Shown piece by piece: positions 1 to 10,210 of a DNA stretch of 64,000 bases. The DNA lies in assembly GCA_030737835.1 (NCBI GenBank), contig CM060854.1:10907272-10971271 (forward strand), written 5' to 3'. The position numbers were made by a program, and so were the translations under genes. Origin of the DNA: Acorus gramineus. Taxonomy: Eukaryota; Streptophyta; Magnoliopsida; Acorales; Acoraceae. Each line of letters begins with the position of its first letter. Within the stretch, counting starts at the first letter, position 1. The notes beneath the pieces are model-generated. The model was not told where the DNA came from, searched no databases, and saw nothing but the letters and a program-made list of their open reading frames with translations.

Positions 1-334
1 GCGAAATTTAGTTTGTATCAAAAAAATTATTATTATAGTTATGAGTATAAGACTTGATTTTTGTGCATAAAGCTTCCATGTGTTTATTATTATAGTTATG
101 AGAAATCCATATAATCTTTTGAATCATTATAGTTATAAGAAATGTATAACGATGTATAATGTGTACTAAATTCTACAATGTTGGAATGCATTGTTGTAGA
201 TGGAAAAAATCCGAGGTACCATTGATATATTCATTTAATGGGAGAATAGTCAAAGATGGAGAGTGTTCAACATGCGAAGGTGGATCTCAGAAATCCACCA
301 TTGTAAATAAAAAAATTTCATACATTGATTTGCT
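1..334. other. AT-rich window start
   Basis: Several TATTATTATAGTTATGAG repeats. It may be the 5' flank of the decayed MULE. Nothing else recognised. Confidence 0.4.
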
Positions 335-3300
335 TTGAATGATGTATGGACTAATGGGAACGGTCCAAGTCGCCATATACTATCAATGAGTGTAATGCAT
401 CCCACCCGTCCTGGAATGAGCGTGGTTGTCCATGTTGAAGATAACATGGCTGTCAAAGTCATGATAAAATTATACCCGAAGCATGTACATGGAATTGAGT
501 TATGGCTGGAGAAAATGAGATCATAGGAAGGACACATGATGGACTTCCTTACGATGTAGACGACTCAAAACCACTCGAAGTCCATGACTCATATGAACTG
601 TCGTCTTCTTCATATGTACCAAATATTGAAAATGTTTTTTTTTTTTAAACAACACCGATAACAAACTATGAGACGCAAAGAACCTAGTATTTGTACGTAT
701 AATATAATTTTAAATGCACATGTCTCTCATTCACTTATTTCATTTAGTACAATAATTTACTATATACAGTTATTTTATACACATAGGTCTTCAATGCATG
801 ATATGAGTGAATATGATACCTTCAAAGAAAATGAACAAAGTGCGGAGGACAAAGTGGTGGATGTGGATGAAACAAACAAAGGGGAGGATGTGGATGAAGC
901 GAATGAAAGGGGGGTGGACGAAGGGGAGGAGGAAGATAATTGGGTAGGAGGATTTGACACTGAGGAGGAACAGAGTTTGGATGCAATTCTAATCCCACAA
1001 TATGACATTCCACACATGTATGACACATCAGAGTTAATGACATATGTCGTTGTTGAGAATGTCCATCACATAGTGCATGAAGTTGGCTCTTCTTCTTTTG
1101 CTGATCTTCAAGTTAGACAGTTATTCGTAAATAAGAAGACATTGATAAATGCATTACGTATTTGGACAATTAAAAAATGTCAAATTTTCTGTTAAAAAAT
1201 CCACCCCACATCGATACACTGTGGAGTGCATAGATGACAGGTGTCAGTGGGGACTTCATGAGAAGAAAGTAGAAAATTTCGACTTGTTCACAATTTCTAC
1301 GATCAGAGGACCTCATACTTGCGTCAATCCTCTTCTCAAAGCAAACCATAGACAATAAATCTCAAATTACATATCTGAATTGATCATATATCGACGATTC
1401 GTCATAATCTGATAATAAGTTCAATCGAGATTGTTTATAGGATACGTGCTGACTATCACCATAACATCTCTTATTCTAAAGCACACCATGCTAAATGGAA
1501 AGCAATGGAGATGATTTTTGAAAATTGGGAGCAGTCATATGCACAATTTCCTTTCTTCCTTGATTCTCTAAGGAGGAGTAACCCAAGGCCAATAGTCAGA
1601 TTTGACGGTAAGGTTATCCATGAGAATTGCATGGGCAAAATTGTTCACCAATTTGAACGTGTTATTTGAGTTTTCGGACCAACAATTGAAGCTTCCATCA
1701 TTGTTGTCCACTACTTTGCATTGATGGGATGCATTTATATGGGAAGTACAAGAGCAATCTCTTGATAGCCACCACCACTGATGCAGAAGATGGTCTAGTG
1801 CCTTTAGCTTTTGTCACGCCCCAAGGCGGCCGTCCCCGAGACGTGGCAGGTATATATAATATCAGCAGTCTATATAGGAGATCAATAAAATACTCTAAAA
1901 AACATCGAAATGACAACACAAACAATAAGGTAGCTGACATGATATATACAAATAGCGGAAGCTTAAACGACTGAGTCTGTAATTCAAAGACATATTACAG
2001 ACCCGATACATAATCAACTGTCCTGTGAGAGCCAATATACACAATGACATCCAAATACAAGTATGTGCCCAAGCACGGAATACAATACATACAATCAAGA
2101 AGGGGATGCTGATGGCCTCTCACTCGCAGAACGTGATGCTCCTCCGCTACTGCTGTGGTGCCTCGGGGAGCTCCTCCTTCAGATCCGACTCAGATATAAC
2201 TGGAGGAAAAGAATATGCGAGGGGTGAGCCACACGCTCAGTGAATAGCACAATCCATGCATCACAATTCATATTAACCTTAAATAATTTATAGTCCCTAA
2301 CACGGGAGCAACTACACATTCTAGTGGGTCGTTTCATCGCCAACCCACCTCCCCCCCTCACCCTCACCCTTTCCGGGGGGTGACATGGGCCTCTTGGGGC
2401 ATACTAGACCGCTCTCCACCCCTGGTCCACCCGGTAGCCTCTCCCACCCTCATAGCCTCCACCTGGTATACTCCCACTATCAGTACTGTCCGACGCATCA
2501 GAGGTACCTACGGACGGGAGCCCTCTGTCAGGTCAGCCAACGCCGGGGAGTCCCTACATTGGATCCAACCAAAAGGAGAAGACAGCCTACTCACACGGAT
2601 ACGATCCTCTTGGATCCGTCGACACCGATTTGTAACACTAATAATGTCATGAATTCTCAAGAATTCCTCCAGGGCGCATAACTCAGATGCGGGGAGACAT
2701 ATTATAACAACAAGGTTATAATATTCTCTAAGGCATGTTTATAACTATATGCTCTCATTTTGATTTAATTAGATTAAACTAGATGGGAACATGCATAGTC
2801 CGGGGCATGGTGTCTAGGCATGCATAGGCCTTTATACATGATATAAGGGTGCATATCCCTAGCATACAAGTCTAAGGTGGCATAGATACAACATATTAAT
2901 CATGCATGCATAGATTTACATTATCACATGTTAATATACAATTATGGTGCCCCAGGGGAGGGCAATGCACGCCTACGTGCATCGAACGCCTCCCTACTGG
3001 GTTGGATTGTCCCACTCACCGAAACCCGGGTCACTGCGTGACCGTCCGTCAAGATCTGCAAGACATGGGCATTCAATATGGTGAGTAAACTACACAAATA
3101 CATAAGAAATTTAATAGAAATACCAACACTCGGACAAGCATGCATATGGACCCGAACGCATGCGTGCACGCGCGTACGCACGCGAGTCCGAGTGCGCCGA
3201 CACCCTCCCAAACCCTCGGGCAGCCATACGCATGGCCCCCCGCACGCGCACGCACGAACACGCACGCCCGTAGGCGCCCCTGCGCCCCTGGCGCACAGCC

Positions 3301-5428
3301 GCGCCCCTGCCCGTGCGCCCAGACGCGCTGCCGCGCCCCCAGACGCGCTGCCGCGCGCGCGCGCACGCTCTCGCGCCCCCGCGCGCACAGCGCGCCCAGC
3401 TAGCGCGTACCCGCGCAGCACCCCGCGTGCACGCCCGCGTGTCTGCGCCTACGCGCGCGCGCCCGCCAGCGCGCCCGTCTGCGCGCGCCAGCGCCGGCTT
3501 GCGCGCGCAGACGCGCGCGCACGCACGCAGATGACCCCACACGCTCGCCCAAGCCCCTTCCACCCCCTCCTCAGCCCTTCCACACCCCCTAACATCCATG
3601 CATACCATGCATACCCAATCACACACCCTAAACAAGCATCTAAACTAGCTAGGAGAGGAGGAAGACTTACCCAAAGAGAGGAAGAACAAGGGAGGAAGCT
3701 CGGGTGCCCTTCGCGCACCAAACCACCACCACCGCCACCACCAAGACCACCACCACCTCAGCCTCTAGCCATGAGAGGAGGTAGAGAAAGGGGAAATCCA
3801 AAACAAAAACCATGGAGAGATAGATCACCACCTCACCTTTCTTTTTCCCTTCAATGGCTTTCTTGTTTTTCTTCTTCTACTAGCTCTAATGGAGGAAAAT
3901 AACAAGAGGGAGTGAGTGAGTGGAGAAGAGAAGAGAAGGGGAGAGAAGGGGGACGCCTAAATGGGGCTCACACACACACACACACTCACACACTTAGAAA
4001 ATTAGGGTTTTTGGTGGGGATTGACTTTGAGTCAACCCAACCACACAAAAAAATAAAAGAGTTTGACCAAGTCAATGGTCAAACTTGACTTGGTCAAAGT
4101 CCTCTTTGACTTGGTCAAGTCCCCCTTTGACATTCCCGCTCGGTCAAAACCCGGATACGATTCAGAACTGCCAAATTCTGAAACGTTACCGGAATTCGAT
4201 GAAATTTTTGTGAGTGGTTTGAAATGGCACCAGGACACATAATGTGCAGTTAGATTTTCAATCGGAGTTCTCAAGCTCATGATGATAGCTAAAAGTCTAA
4301 AATTTTAGCGGTTCCGATCGAAAAAAAAAAAGTTAAAAAACTGCCAGAAATGTCCCAAAGGTGCCCGAAAGCTAAAAGTGACACATATATAACAAGCTTT
4401 TGTCATTGTTGAATCATAAAACACAGACAGTTGGCATTTCTTTTTGTTCCACTTGTTTTGGTCACTTGGAGCACTAAGAAATATATGTGTGATCTCCGAT
4501 CGATACAGTGACATAATAAGTGCAATGCATCTTCTCGAGGAGGATTCCCAGATTGCATGGTACCATCAATTTTGCATGATGCATTTGATTGATAACTTCA
4601 AAAAGAAATACAAGAGGAAATAGTTATCAGACATGGTGTGGAGGGCTGCCACCATTAAATGCATGGCAAAATTCGCTGAGGAGATGAGAAAGATTTTAAC
4701 AGTTAATCCAGCAGCTCGCGAATGGATAGATGAGATACCTCCTCAGATGTGGACACATTGTTATGATGGTGGATATTGTTATGGTATAATAACAACGAAT
4801 AAATGTATGAAGAATGTGTTGAAGGGCGCTAGAACGTTGTCGATCACAGTTATAGTTCAATAAACATATCTCTAGGTGGCTGAATATTTTTACGCGAGGC
4901 GTGAGGTGGTTGAAGGTATGATATCAGATTTCGTTCCAAAACTACAACAAAGTTTCAAAAGATTAGCACATGATGCCAAGGCTATGCAAGTTCAGAGACT
5001 CAATCGGACTGAGTTTATTGTTCTAGACAAGAATGCGGTGTCGTTCACCGTTTATTTACATGCTGAGTACGCAGAATGTCAACGTTCCGATGTTGTTTCA
5101 CTATCCTTGTGTCCATGTGATAGCAGCATGTGGGTATATGCCAGGATAGCCCCAGGGACATATGTTTCTTAGTGCTTTTATGCGGATTCATTCAAAGGCA
5201 CGTATGCACCTACATTTCATGCAGTAGATGGCGCGAGTTGTTGGCCGACTCCAACAGAAAATGATCCGATTTTTCATCCCACCAAAAATCAGAAGGCCAG
5301 CAGGACGGCCCAAGTCCGTGAGGAAACGCATGCACATGGACATTAATAAAGATTTGCCCAAGAAAAATTGTTCAAAATGTAAGGAAAGGGGTCATAATAG
5401 GCTTACATGTCCTCAGAACAATGTGTAA
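335..5428 (+). pseudogene. MuDR-type Mutator transposase, decayed and interrupted
   Basis: Remnant of a plant MULE transposase. Pieces in family order are: an N-terminal PB1-like stretch (335-526); an acidic stretch followed by the MuDR N-domain (about 790-1195); after a frame change, the segment with TPHRYTVEC and DRCQWGLH (1149-1358); then the transposase core with HLYGKYKSNLLIATTTDAED (1726-1811). The core is cut at LAF by a solo LTR and resumes at 4395 with AFVIVES, then VISDRY and the HQFCMMHLIDNF region. The tail holds a SWIM-like segment (about 4876-5250, two frames) and ends with a CCHC zinc knuckle (CSKCKERGHNRLTCP, about 5368-5412). Stops and frameshifts occur throughout, for example a stop just after VES, so it cannot encode an active transposase. 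No terminal repeats were identified for this element. Confidence 0.85.
1812..4394 (+). mobile_element. Solo LTR (copy A of a TGTCACGCCCC family) inside the MULE
   Basis: Starts TGTCACGCCCC and ends ATAACA. It is flanked by the direct repeat AGCTTT (1806-1811 and 4395-4400). Removing it plus one repeat rejoins the transposase reading frame (LAF-VIVES), so it is a clean insertion. TG...CA ends with a 5-6 bp target duplication are what an LTR leaves. No gag-pol or second LTR is present, so this is a solo LTR or an unusually long non-coding element. Shared internal blocks with copies at 8116-12339 and 51781-55704 support a family. It includes a CpG-rich low-complexity stretch at about 3130-3535 that yields long spurious open frames. 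The superfamily (Gypsy or Copia) cannot be told from the LTR alone. Confidence 0.8.
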
Positions 5429-5676
5429 TGAATGGAGGACAAAATGTATTTTGGCATGTACTGTTGAATTTCATGAGTCTAAGTGAAATTGTTTGAGACA
5501 GGAGTGACCGTGAGTGTTTTGAAATGTTTTCTGGTTTTGGTTCACAGATTTTGAGATGTATATCTGGGTACACGTTTTTGGTTGCATGCGAATAATCCTT
5601 ACATGGGGGACCTTCATTTATAGAGTTGTGATGGTTGGTAGGGTGTCATTGTTTATTGTTTGGGAAGAAAATGATA

Positions 5677-5861
5677 GTCAAGGGTGTCAAATGTAAACCG
5701 GGGTCGTGGTTCACGTTTATGGATTCATTCACCATTTTACACGTTTTTCTTGGGGATCGAGATTTTTGATAGGATACGCGCTTCTTTGATAAACGTGTAA
5801 AAGTTGAATGTATCTCCATGATCGTGAACCATGACCCCGGTTCACGTTTGACACCCTTGAC
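5677..5861. mobile_element. Short palindromic MITE-like element
   Basis: The left end GTCAAGGGTGTCAAATG is mirrored by the right end, whose reverse complement begins GTCAAGGGTGTCAAACG. About 39 bp of terminal inverted repeat are near identical, and the inner part (ACACGTTT / AAACGTGT) also folds back. Weaker inverted similarity (ATTGTTTGGGAAG / CTTTCCAAACAAT) continues outward to about 5652 and 5886, so the true ends may be wider. There is no coding content. The target duplication was not resolved. Confidence 0.6.
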
Positions 5862-6485
5862 AATTACTTACTTTCCAAACAATTTCACCTATCAAAGCTC
5901 AAGAGAAGCCCTATCATGTCTTCCAACGGGAGACATGCCTGTCCCCGCGTGCACTGCTCGAACACGCCGTAGGCAGCACGCAGTGGAGTCTGCGAAGACG
6001 TGATGGCTCATATCTCTGCCGTGGTGTATATTTAACCAGTCAGCGTGCTATATTGGTGCACTGACCGGGGTCAAAAAGGCCTCAGTGTCAATTTTACAAA
6101 TATTTTGATTCTGAGGTCAAATTTGAAATTATTTTTTCAACAGGGTTATTTAAAAAAATTTCCCATATTTTAAATGTGAGATGTGGCGCTGTGGTGATGT
6201 TGCATGTACCATCCACGCAACCATTTAAACAGTCCCAGCCACCCAAAAGTCAAAAATAATCAGACAAGGATCTTTAAAGATCTCCTCCCCTCCGTTAGAT
6301 CTTCCACCACCAACTCTCTTGGAGATCCCACGGTCAACATCTGCCGACAACCAACGTTTTTTTTTTTAAATCCACTCGCCGCCTCTTCGCTAGCCGACAA
6401 AAAGGACCGGTCACCCGTACAACAACCACTCCCCACCAGTGACGTGTGTCAGGGCCATTTCCGTTATTTCTCCAAAACCTCCGCC

Positions 6486-6493
6486 TATAAATA
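6486..6493 (+). promoter_or_regulatory. TATA box of the RING-H2 gene
   Basis: TATAAATA lies 49 bases ahead of the start codon at 6542, in a locally C-rich leader. Spacing fits transcription starting at about 6515-6525. Confidence 0.6.
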
Positions 6494-6541
6494 CCCTCCA
6501 GAAACGGTTGATTTAATGTCTATGTTTTCACGTCTCTCACG

Positions 6542-6889
6542 ATGGCATCGTCGCCGTACACGTGTCCCCTGGACCTGCGTTTCGACCTCGATCAGGCGCT
6601 GACGGGGTTGGACTTGGACTTCCCGCCGTCAAGGGCGGAGGCGAAGGCGGCGGCTGTGGAGGCGGTCGCGGCGATGGCGGACGGCGGCGGAGACGGCGCC
6701 GCCACGTGCGCGGTGTGCATGGAAGCGGTGGAGGTCGGGAAGCGGACGCCGTGCCGACACGTATACCACGCCGACTGCATCTCCGCCTGGCTCTCCCTCG
6801 GCGGCGGCGGCGGCGGTGATGGTGGTGGCGGCGGTGGTGGGTCGTGTCCCCTTTGTCGCCGCCGCGTCGTCTCTTCTTCGGCTGTTTAA
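6542..6889 (+). CDS. Small RING-H2 finger protein (putative E3 ubiquitin ligase)
   Basis: Intronless, 115 residues, strongly GC-rich compared with its AT-rich surroundings. The C-terminal half carries a RING-H2 pattern: C56-x2-C59, C71, H73, H76, C79, then C102-x2-C105 (CAVC, CRHVYHADC, CPLC). RING-H2 domains bind two zinc ions and recruit an E2 enzyme, so the likely role is substrate-directed ubiquitination. No transmembrane segment or signal peptide is visible, so a soluble protein is inferred. The glycine-rich run at about residues 87-100, between the sixth and seventh zinc ligands, lengthens that loop but stays within the family's permitted range. The first ATG after the TATA box is used. 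Single-exon small RING-H2 genes are common in plants; the specific substrate is unknown. Confidence 0.85.
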   Translation: MASSPYTCPLDLRFDLDQALTGLDLDFPPSRAEAKAAAVEAVAAMADGGGDGAATCAVCMEAVEVGKRTPCRHVYHADCISAWLSLGGGGGGDGGGGGGGSCPLCRRRVVSSSAV

Positions 6890-8115
6890 ACAGTTTTCGA
6901 TAGATACATAGACTGCGTTTTGTTTTTGGTTTTTTTTTTTGTTTTTTTATATATATTATAAAAAGTTAAATAGGGCCGGGGATATCTTTTTTAAATGAAG
7001 TTTAAGTTTTATATGTATGTGCCGTAGAAAATTTGCTATAGTTTTGAGTATGAAATGCATGCTATTAGAGAAACCTAGCTCTCCTTTGATCAATTAGGTG
7101 TAAAGTAAACCGAATATGGATGATAATTTTAATCAATTTTTTTAATGAAAAAAGGATGGGGTGAAGGGACAGTGGCTTGCCTTGTTTTTCACGTGCCATT
7201 TTTATTGGTTGTTGATATATTCCTTCATAAAAAGTAAGAAAATTGACATGCCATTTTTATTGTTTGTTGACTTGTGTGTTCATGAAATTGGGAAGAAAAT
7301 TTAGCATGTCATTTCTAGATTCCAAACAATTCCCTTCCCATCAACCTAAGACCATCTTCAGTCATTATTTAAAATTTACTTAAAATTTAAATAAAAGCTT
7401 GATTTGATATAATGTGTCTCCAACTATCACTTTGTATTTTACTCAAACCTTTTAAAAATTTTACATCTTCTTTTAATTATTTTCCATAAACTTTTTTAAA
7501 ATATTTTTCTCAAACATTTTTACTACTCAAAAAATGTAGCATATCATTTTCATTGTTTATTGACATATTCCTTCATCAAACGGGGAAGAAAATCTGGCAT
7601 GCCATTTTCATAATTTGTTGATCTATCCCTTCATAAAAAGGGAAAAAAATATGACATGCCATTTTCATTGTTTTATTTACTTATAACTTCATGAAAAGGG
7701 GAAAAGGGCAAATATCTCCCTTAGCATCACATTGGTCGTTTGACTAAGATGAGACTAGCCCCTCACCCTGCAAGAGAAGTATATTACAGTGACAGTTTAA
7801 ATGTATTCAGAGTTACATACATTAAAAGTCATTTTAAGTAGTTTTTAACCGTCACTAAAATATTGAAAGTCATTTTAAATTATCCCTACAATTTTGATTC
7901 CATTAATTTCATAAAATAGATATTTTTTCAAACAAAAAATAAAAGGGTTTTTCATTTTTAAGTCCCCACAAACCATCATATTTAGTGATCGATCCCTCAC
8001 TTCTTTGAATTTAGGTTTTAGTCCCCAGATTTAAAGGATAATTCCTTTTTAGTCCCTGAGAGGGACCTATCCGTAAATTATTTAATTTGCTTTTTAATCC
8101 CTAATAGGGACTAAA
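6890..8115. other. AT-rich spacer with repeats, no gene seen
   Basis: Holds the 3' flank of the RING gene, a roughly 57-bp minisatellite (listed separately), an AT-rich insert between its two blocks, and about 7936-8110, a stretch with several TAGTCCC-type motifs that resembles one terminus of a DNA transposon. I found no coding sequence. Confidence 0.6.
7183..7700. repeat. About 57-bp minisatellite in two blocks
   Basis: A unit built on CATGCCATTTTTATTG...TTGTTGA...TTCATAAAAAGGGAAAAA recurs about three times at 7183-7320 and three times at 7545-7700. The two blocks are separated by about 220 bp of unrelated AT-rich sequence starting near ACCATCTTCAGTCATT. Confidence 0.6.
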
Positions 8116-10210
8116 AAGGGGCAAGGTGCCTAAACATGCATGGGCCGCTATACATGATATAAGGGTGCATATCCCTAGCATACAAAGTCTAAGGTGGCAT
8201 GGATACATCATATTAATCATGCATAGATCAAGGCTTTTAAGTACAGGACATGGTGTCCAGGCATGTACGGGCCTCTATACACGATACATGGATGTATATC
8301 CCTAGCAAGCAAAATATCTACACATTAGTTAGGGAGCCCCATCGATGCGCGACGCGCGTCTACGCGGGTCGAGCGCATCCCTAGAGAGGGGGGGGATTGG
8401 AATCAAACCACTCACCTTATGACCCGGGACCTCGCGCATCCCATCCGACGAGATCTACAAGGTAGGGGCATCCAACTGGTGAGAAACAACACAATTTACA
8501 TAAAGAAATGATTAGAAATACCTCATACTCGGACAAGCATGCATACGGGCTCGCACGCATGCGAGCACGCACGTACGCACGCGAGTCCGAGTGCCCCGAC
8601 ACCTACCCGAACCCTTGGGCAGCCACACGCATGGCCCCCCGCACGCGCACGCACGAATGCGCACGCACGCACGCACCCCAACACCATCGGCACACTGCCG
8701 CGCGCCTGCCCGCGCACCCAGACGCGCTGCGCTCGCGCACGCACGCGCACGCACGCACGCGCGCGCACTGGTCCCCAGCCCCACGCCAAGGCGCATGCCC
8801 AGGCGCCCTGCCCGCGCGCACTCCCGCGCGCACGCGCCCGCGCACGTCTGCGCGCCCGCCAGGGCCTGCCAGCACCCGCCTGCCCGCGCGCTTGCGCGCA
8901 GACTGTGCCCAGCGTGCGCCCAAGCCATCCTTACCCCATTTTAACCCTCCCCAACCCCTTACACACACCCCAACCCATCTACCTAGCATGCATGACTTCC
9001 CAACTAACCCTTTAAGCCAAGAAAACCAATAAAAGAAGAGGAGGAGCTCACCTTGGAGGGGGAACGAAAGGGGGAGGTTCGGGGGCCCTTGACGCACCCA
9101 CGACCACCTCAACGACCACCACCACCACCACCACCTCCTCGGCCTCTCCTCAGCCTCCACCTCAGCCGAAAATCAGGGGGGGGGGATTCATGCAAAGAGA
9201 GCTTGAGAGAGAGAGGAAACAACAACACACAAACACAAGCCTCTCTTCCCTCACCATCTCCATCTCTTCATCTCAATGGGGCAAATCCACAAACACTTGG
9301 TGGGCATGAATGAGAGAAAGAGAGGGCCAAAAAATGGTATTCGACGTGGGATTTGGGAGGGGAGAGAGAGAGAGAGAGATATTTATCAAAATATCTTAGG
9401 GTCCATTTGAAAACACAGATTGAAAAATAGCTTTTGGAATAAAGCTGTTTTATAAGATGATTTTAGACTTTGACTTTTTTAAGATGTTTTTTTTAAAATC
9501 AAGAATCAATATTTGAAAGGAGTTTAATGTTTGGCAGAGAAAGTTGATTTTCAATTCAAAAAATCGATTTCGACCAAAAAGCGTTATTTTTGAGCTTTTT
9601 AAAACACAGATTTAGAAGGAAAAATTAAAAGGAATCCAGCTTCCGATTCTGCAAAAAGTTGTCCTGTTTGGCTGCACGATTTTAAGTTTTCAGCTTTTCA
9701 AAAAACAAAAGCGTGTCCAAACGCGCAACCAAACGGGACCTTAAGGGGGAATGACCTAGTCGCTCTTTGACTAGAATTCTGCGCAAGCTTCACTGGAACA
9801 GCCATAACTTCCTCAATATAGCTCCGAATTGCACAATTCCAAAACCGATGGAACGCTAAGAAGATTATCTACAACTTTCATGTTTATGCCAAGATCAGAT
9901 AATCTATCCACCTATTCCGAAATTAGAGCTAAACATCGAGCAGGGCTGCTGCCAAAATTTCTCTCCCCGGGGTACACTTCAAAAAATACCCATAACTTTT
10001 ACTACAAGAATCCAGTTGATCTAATTCCACTTCTGTGCGAAAGCTAACTCAAAAATGGACATCTCATAATAAAATCAAAATTAAACCTATTCATCTTGGA
10101 TTTTAACAAAATCAAATCCAAATACCAAATTGGGAATACATAACTTCTAGGAAAAAAAATTATGTACCCAAATTTTCAAACAGAGCGCTCTAAATGACAC
10201 AAGCACAACA
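8116..10210 (+). mobile_element. LTR-family fragment (copy D), 3' part
   Basis: From about GGGGCAAGGTGCC the sequence follows the internal part of copy A (TATACATGATATAAGGGTGC, CCCTAGCATAC). It then has a CpG-rich low-complexity stretch (about 8535-8930) and finishes with the same tail as copy C (AGGGCTGCTGCCA, CATAACTTTT, AATGACACAAGCACAACA). The 5' third is missing here. It carries a nested Tourist-like MITE at 9399-9740. Confidence 0.7.
9399..9740 (-). mobile_element. Tourist-like MITE, copy 1
   Basis: 342 bp bounded by GGGTCCATTTG and ...CCAAACGGGACC (inverted), flanked by TTA on both sides (9396-9398, 9741-9743). The 3-bp TWA target duplication and GG(G/C)CCCGTTTGG-type ends are characteristic of PIF/Harbinger Tourist MITEs. 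It is nearly the reverse complement of the element at 61447-61789. Non-coding. Confidence 0.8.

Noticed and set aside
3078..3902. Open frame of 274 codons within LTR copy A
   Set aside because: Made of low-complexity GCACGC repeats translated as Ala/Arg/Pro/His runs. Equally long frames exist on the opposite strand, and the region lies inside a non-coding LTR.
6204..6602. 132-codon frame ending in the RING gene
   Set aside because: Runs through the promoter and TATA box in another frame and lacks protein-like composition.
8508..9160. Several 140-185-codon frames on both strands in LTR copy D
   Set aside because: Same CpG-rich low-complexity artefact as in copy A.
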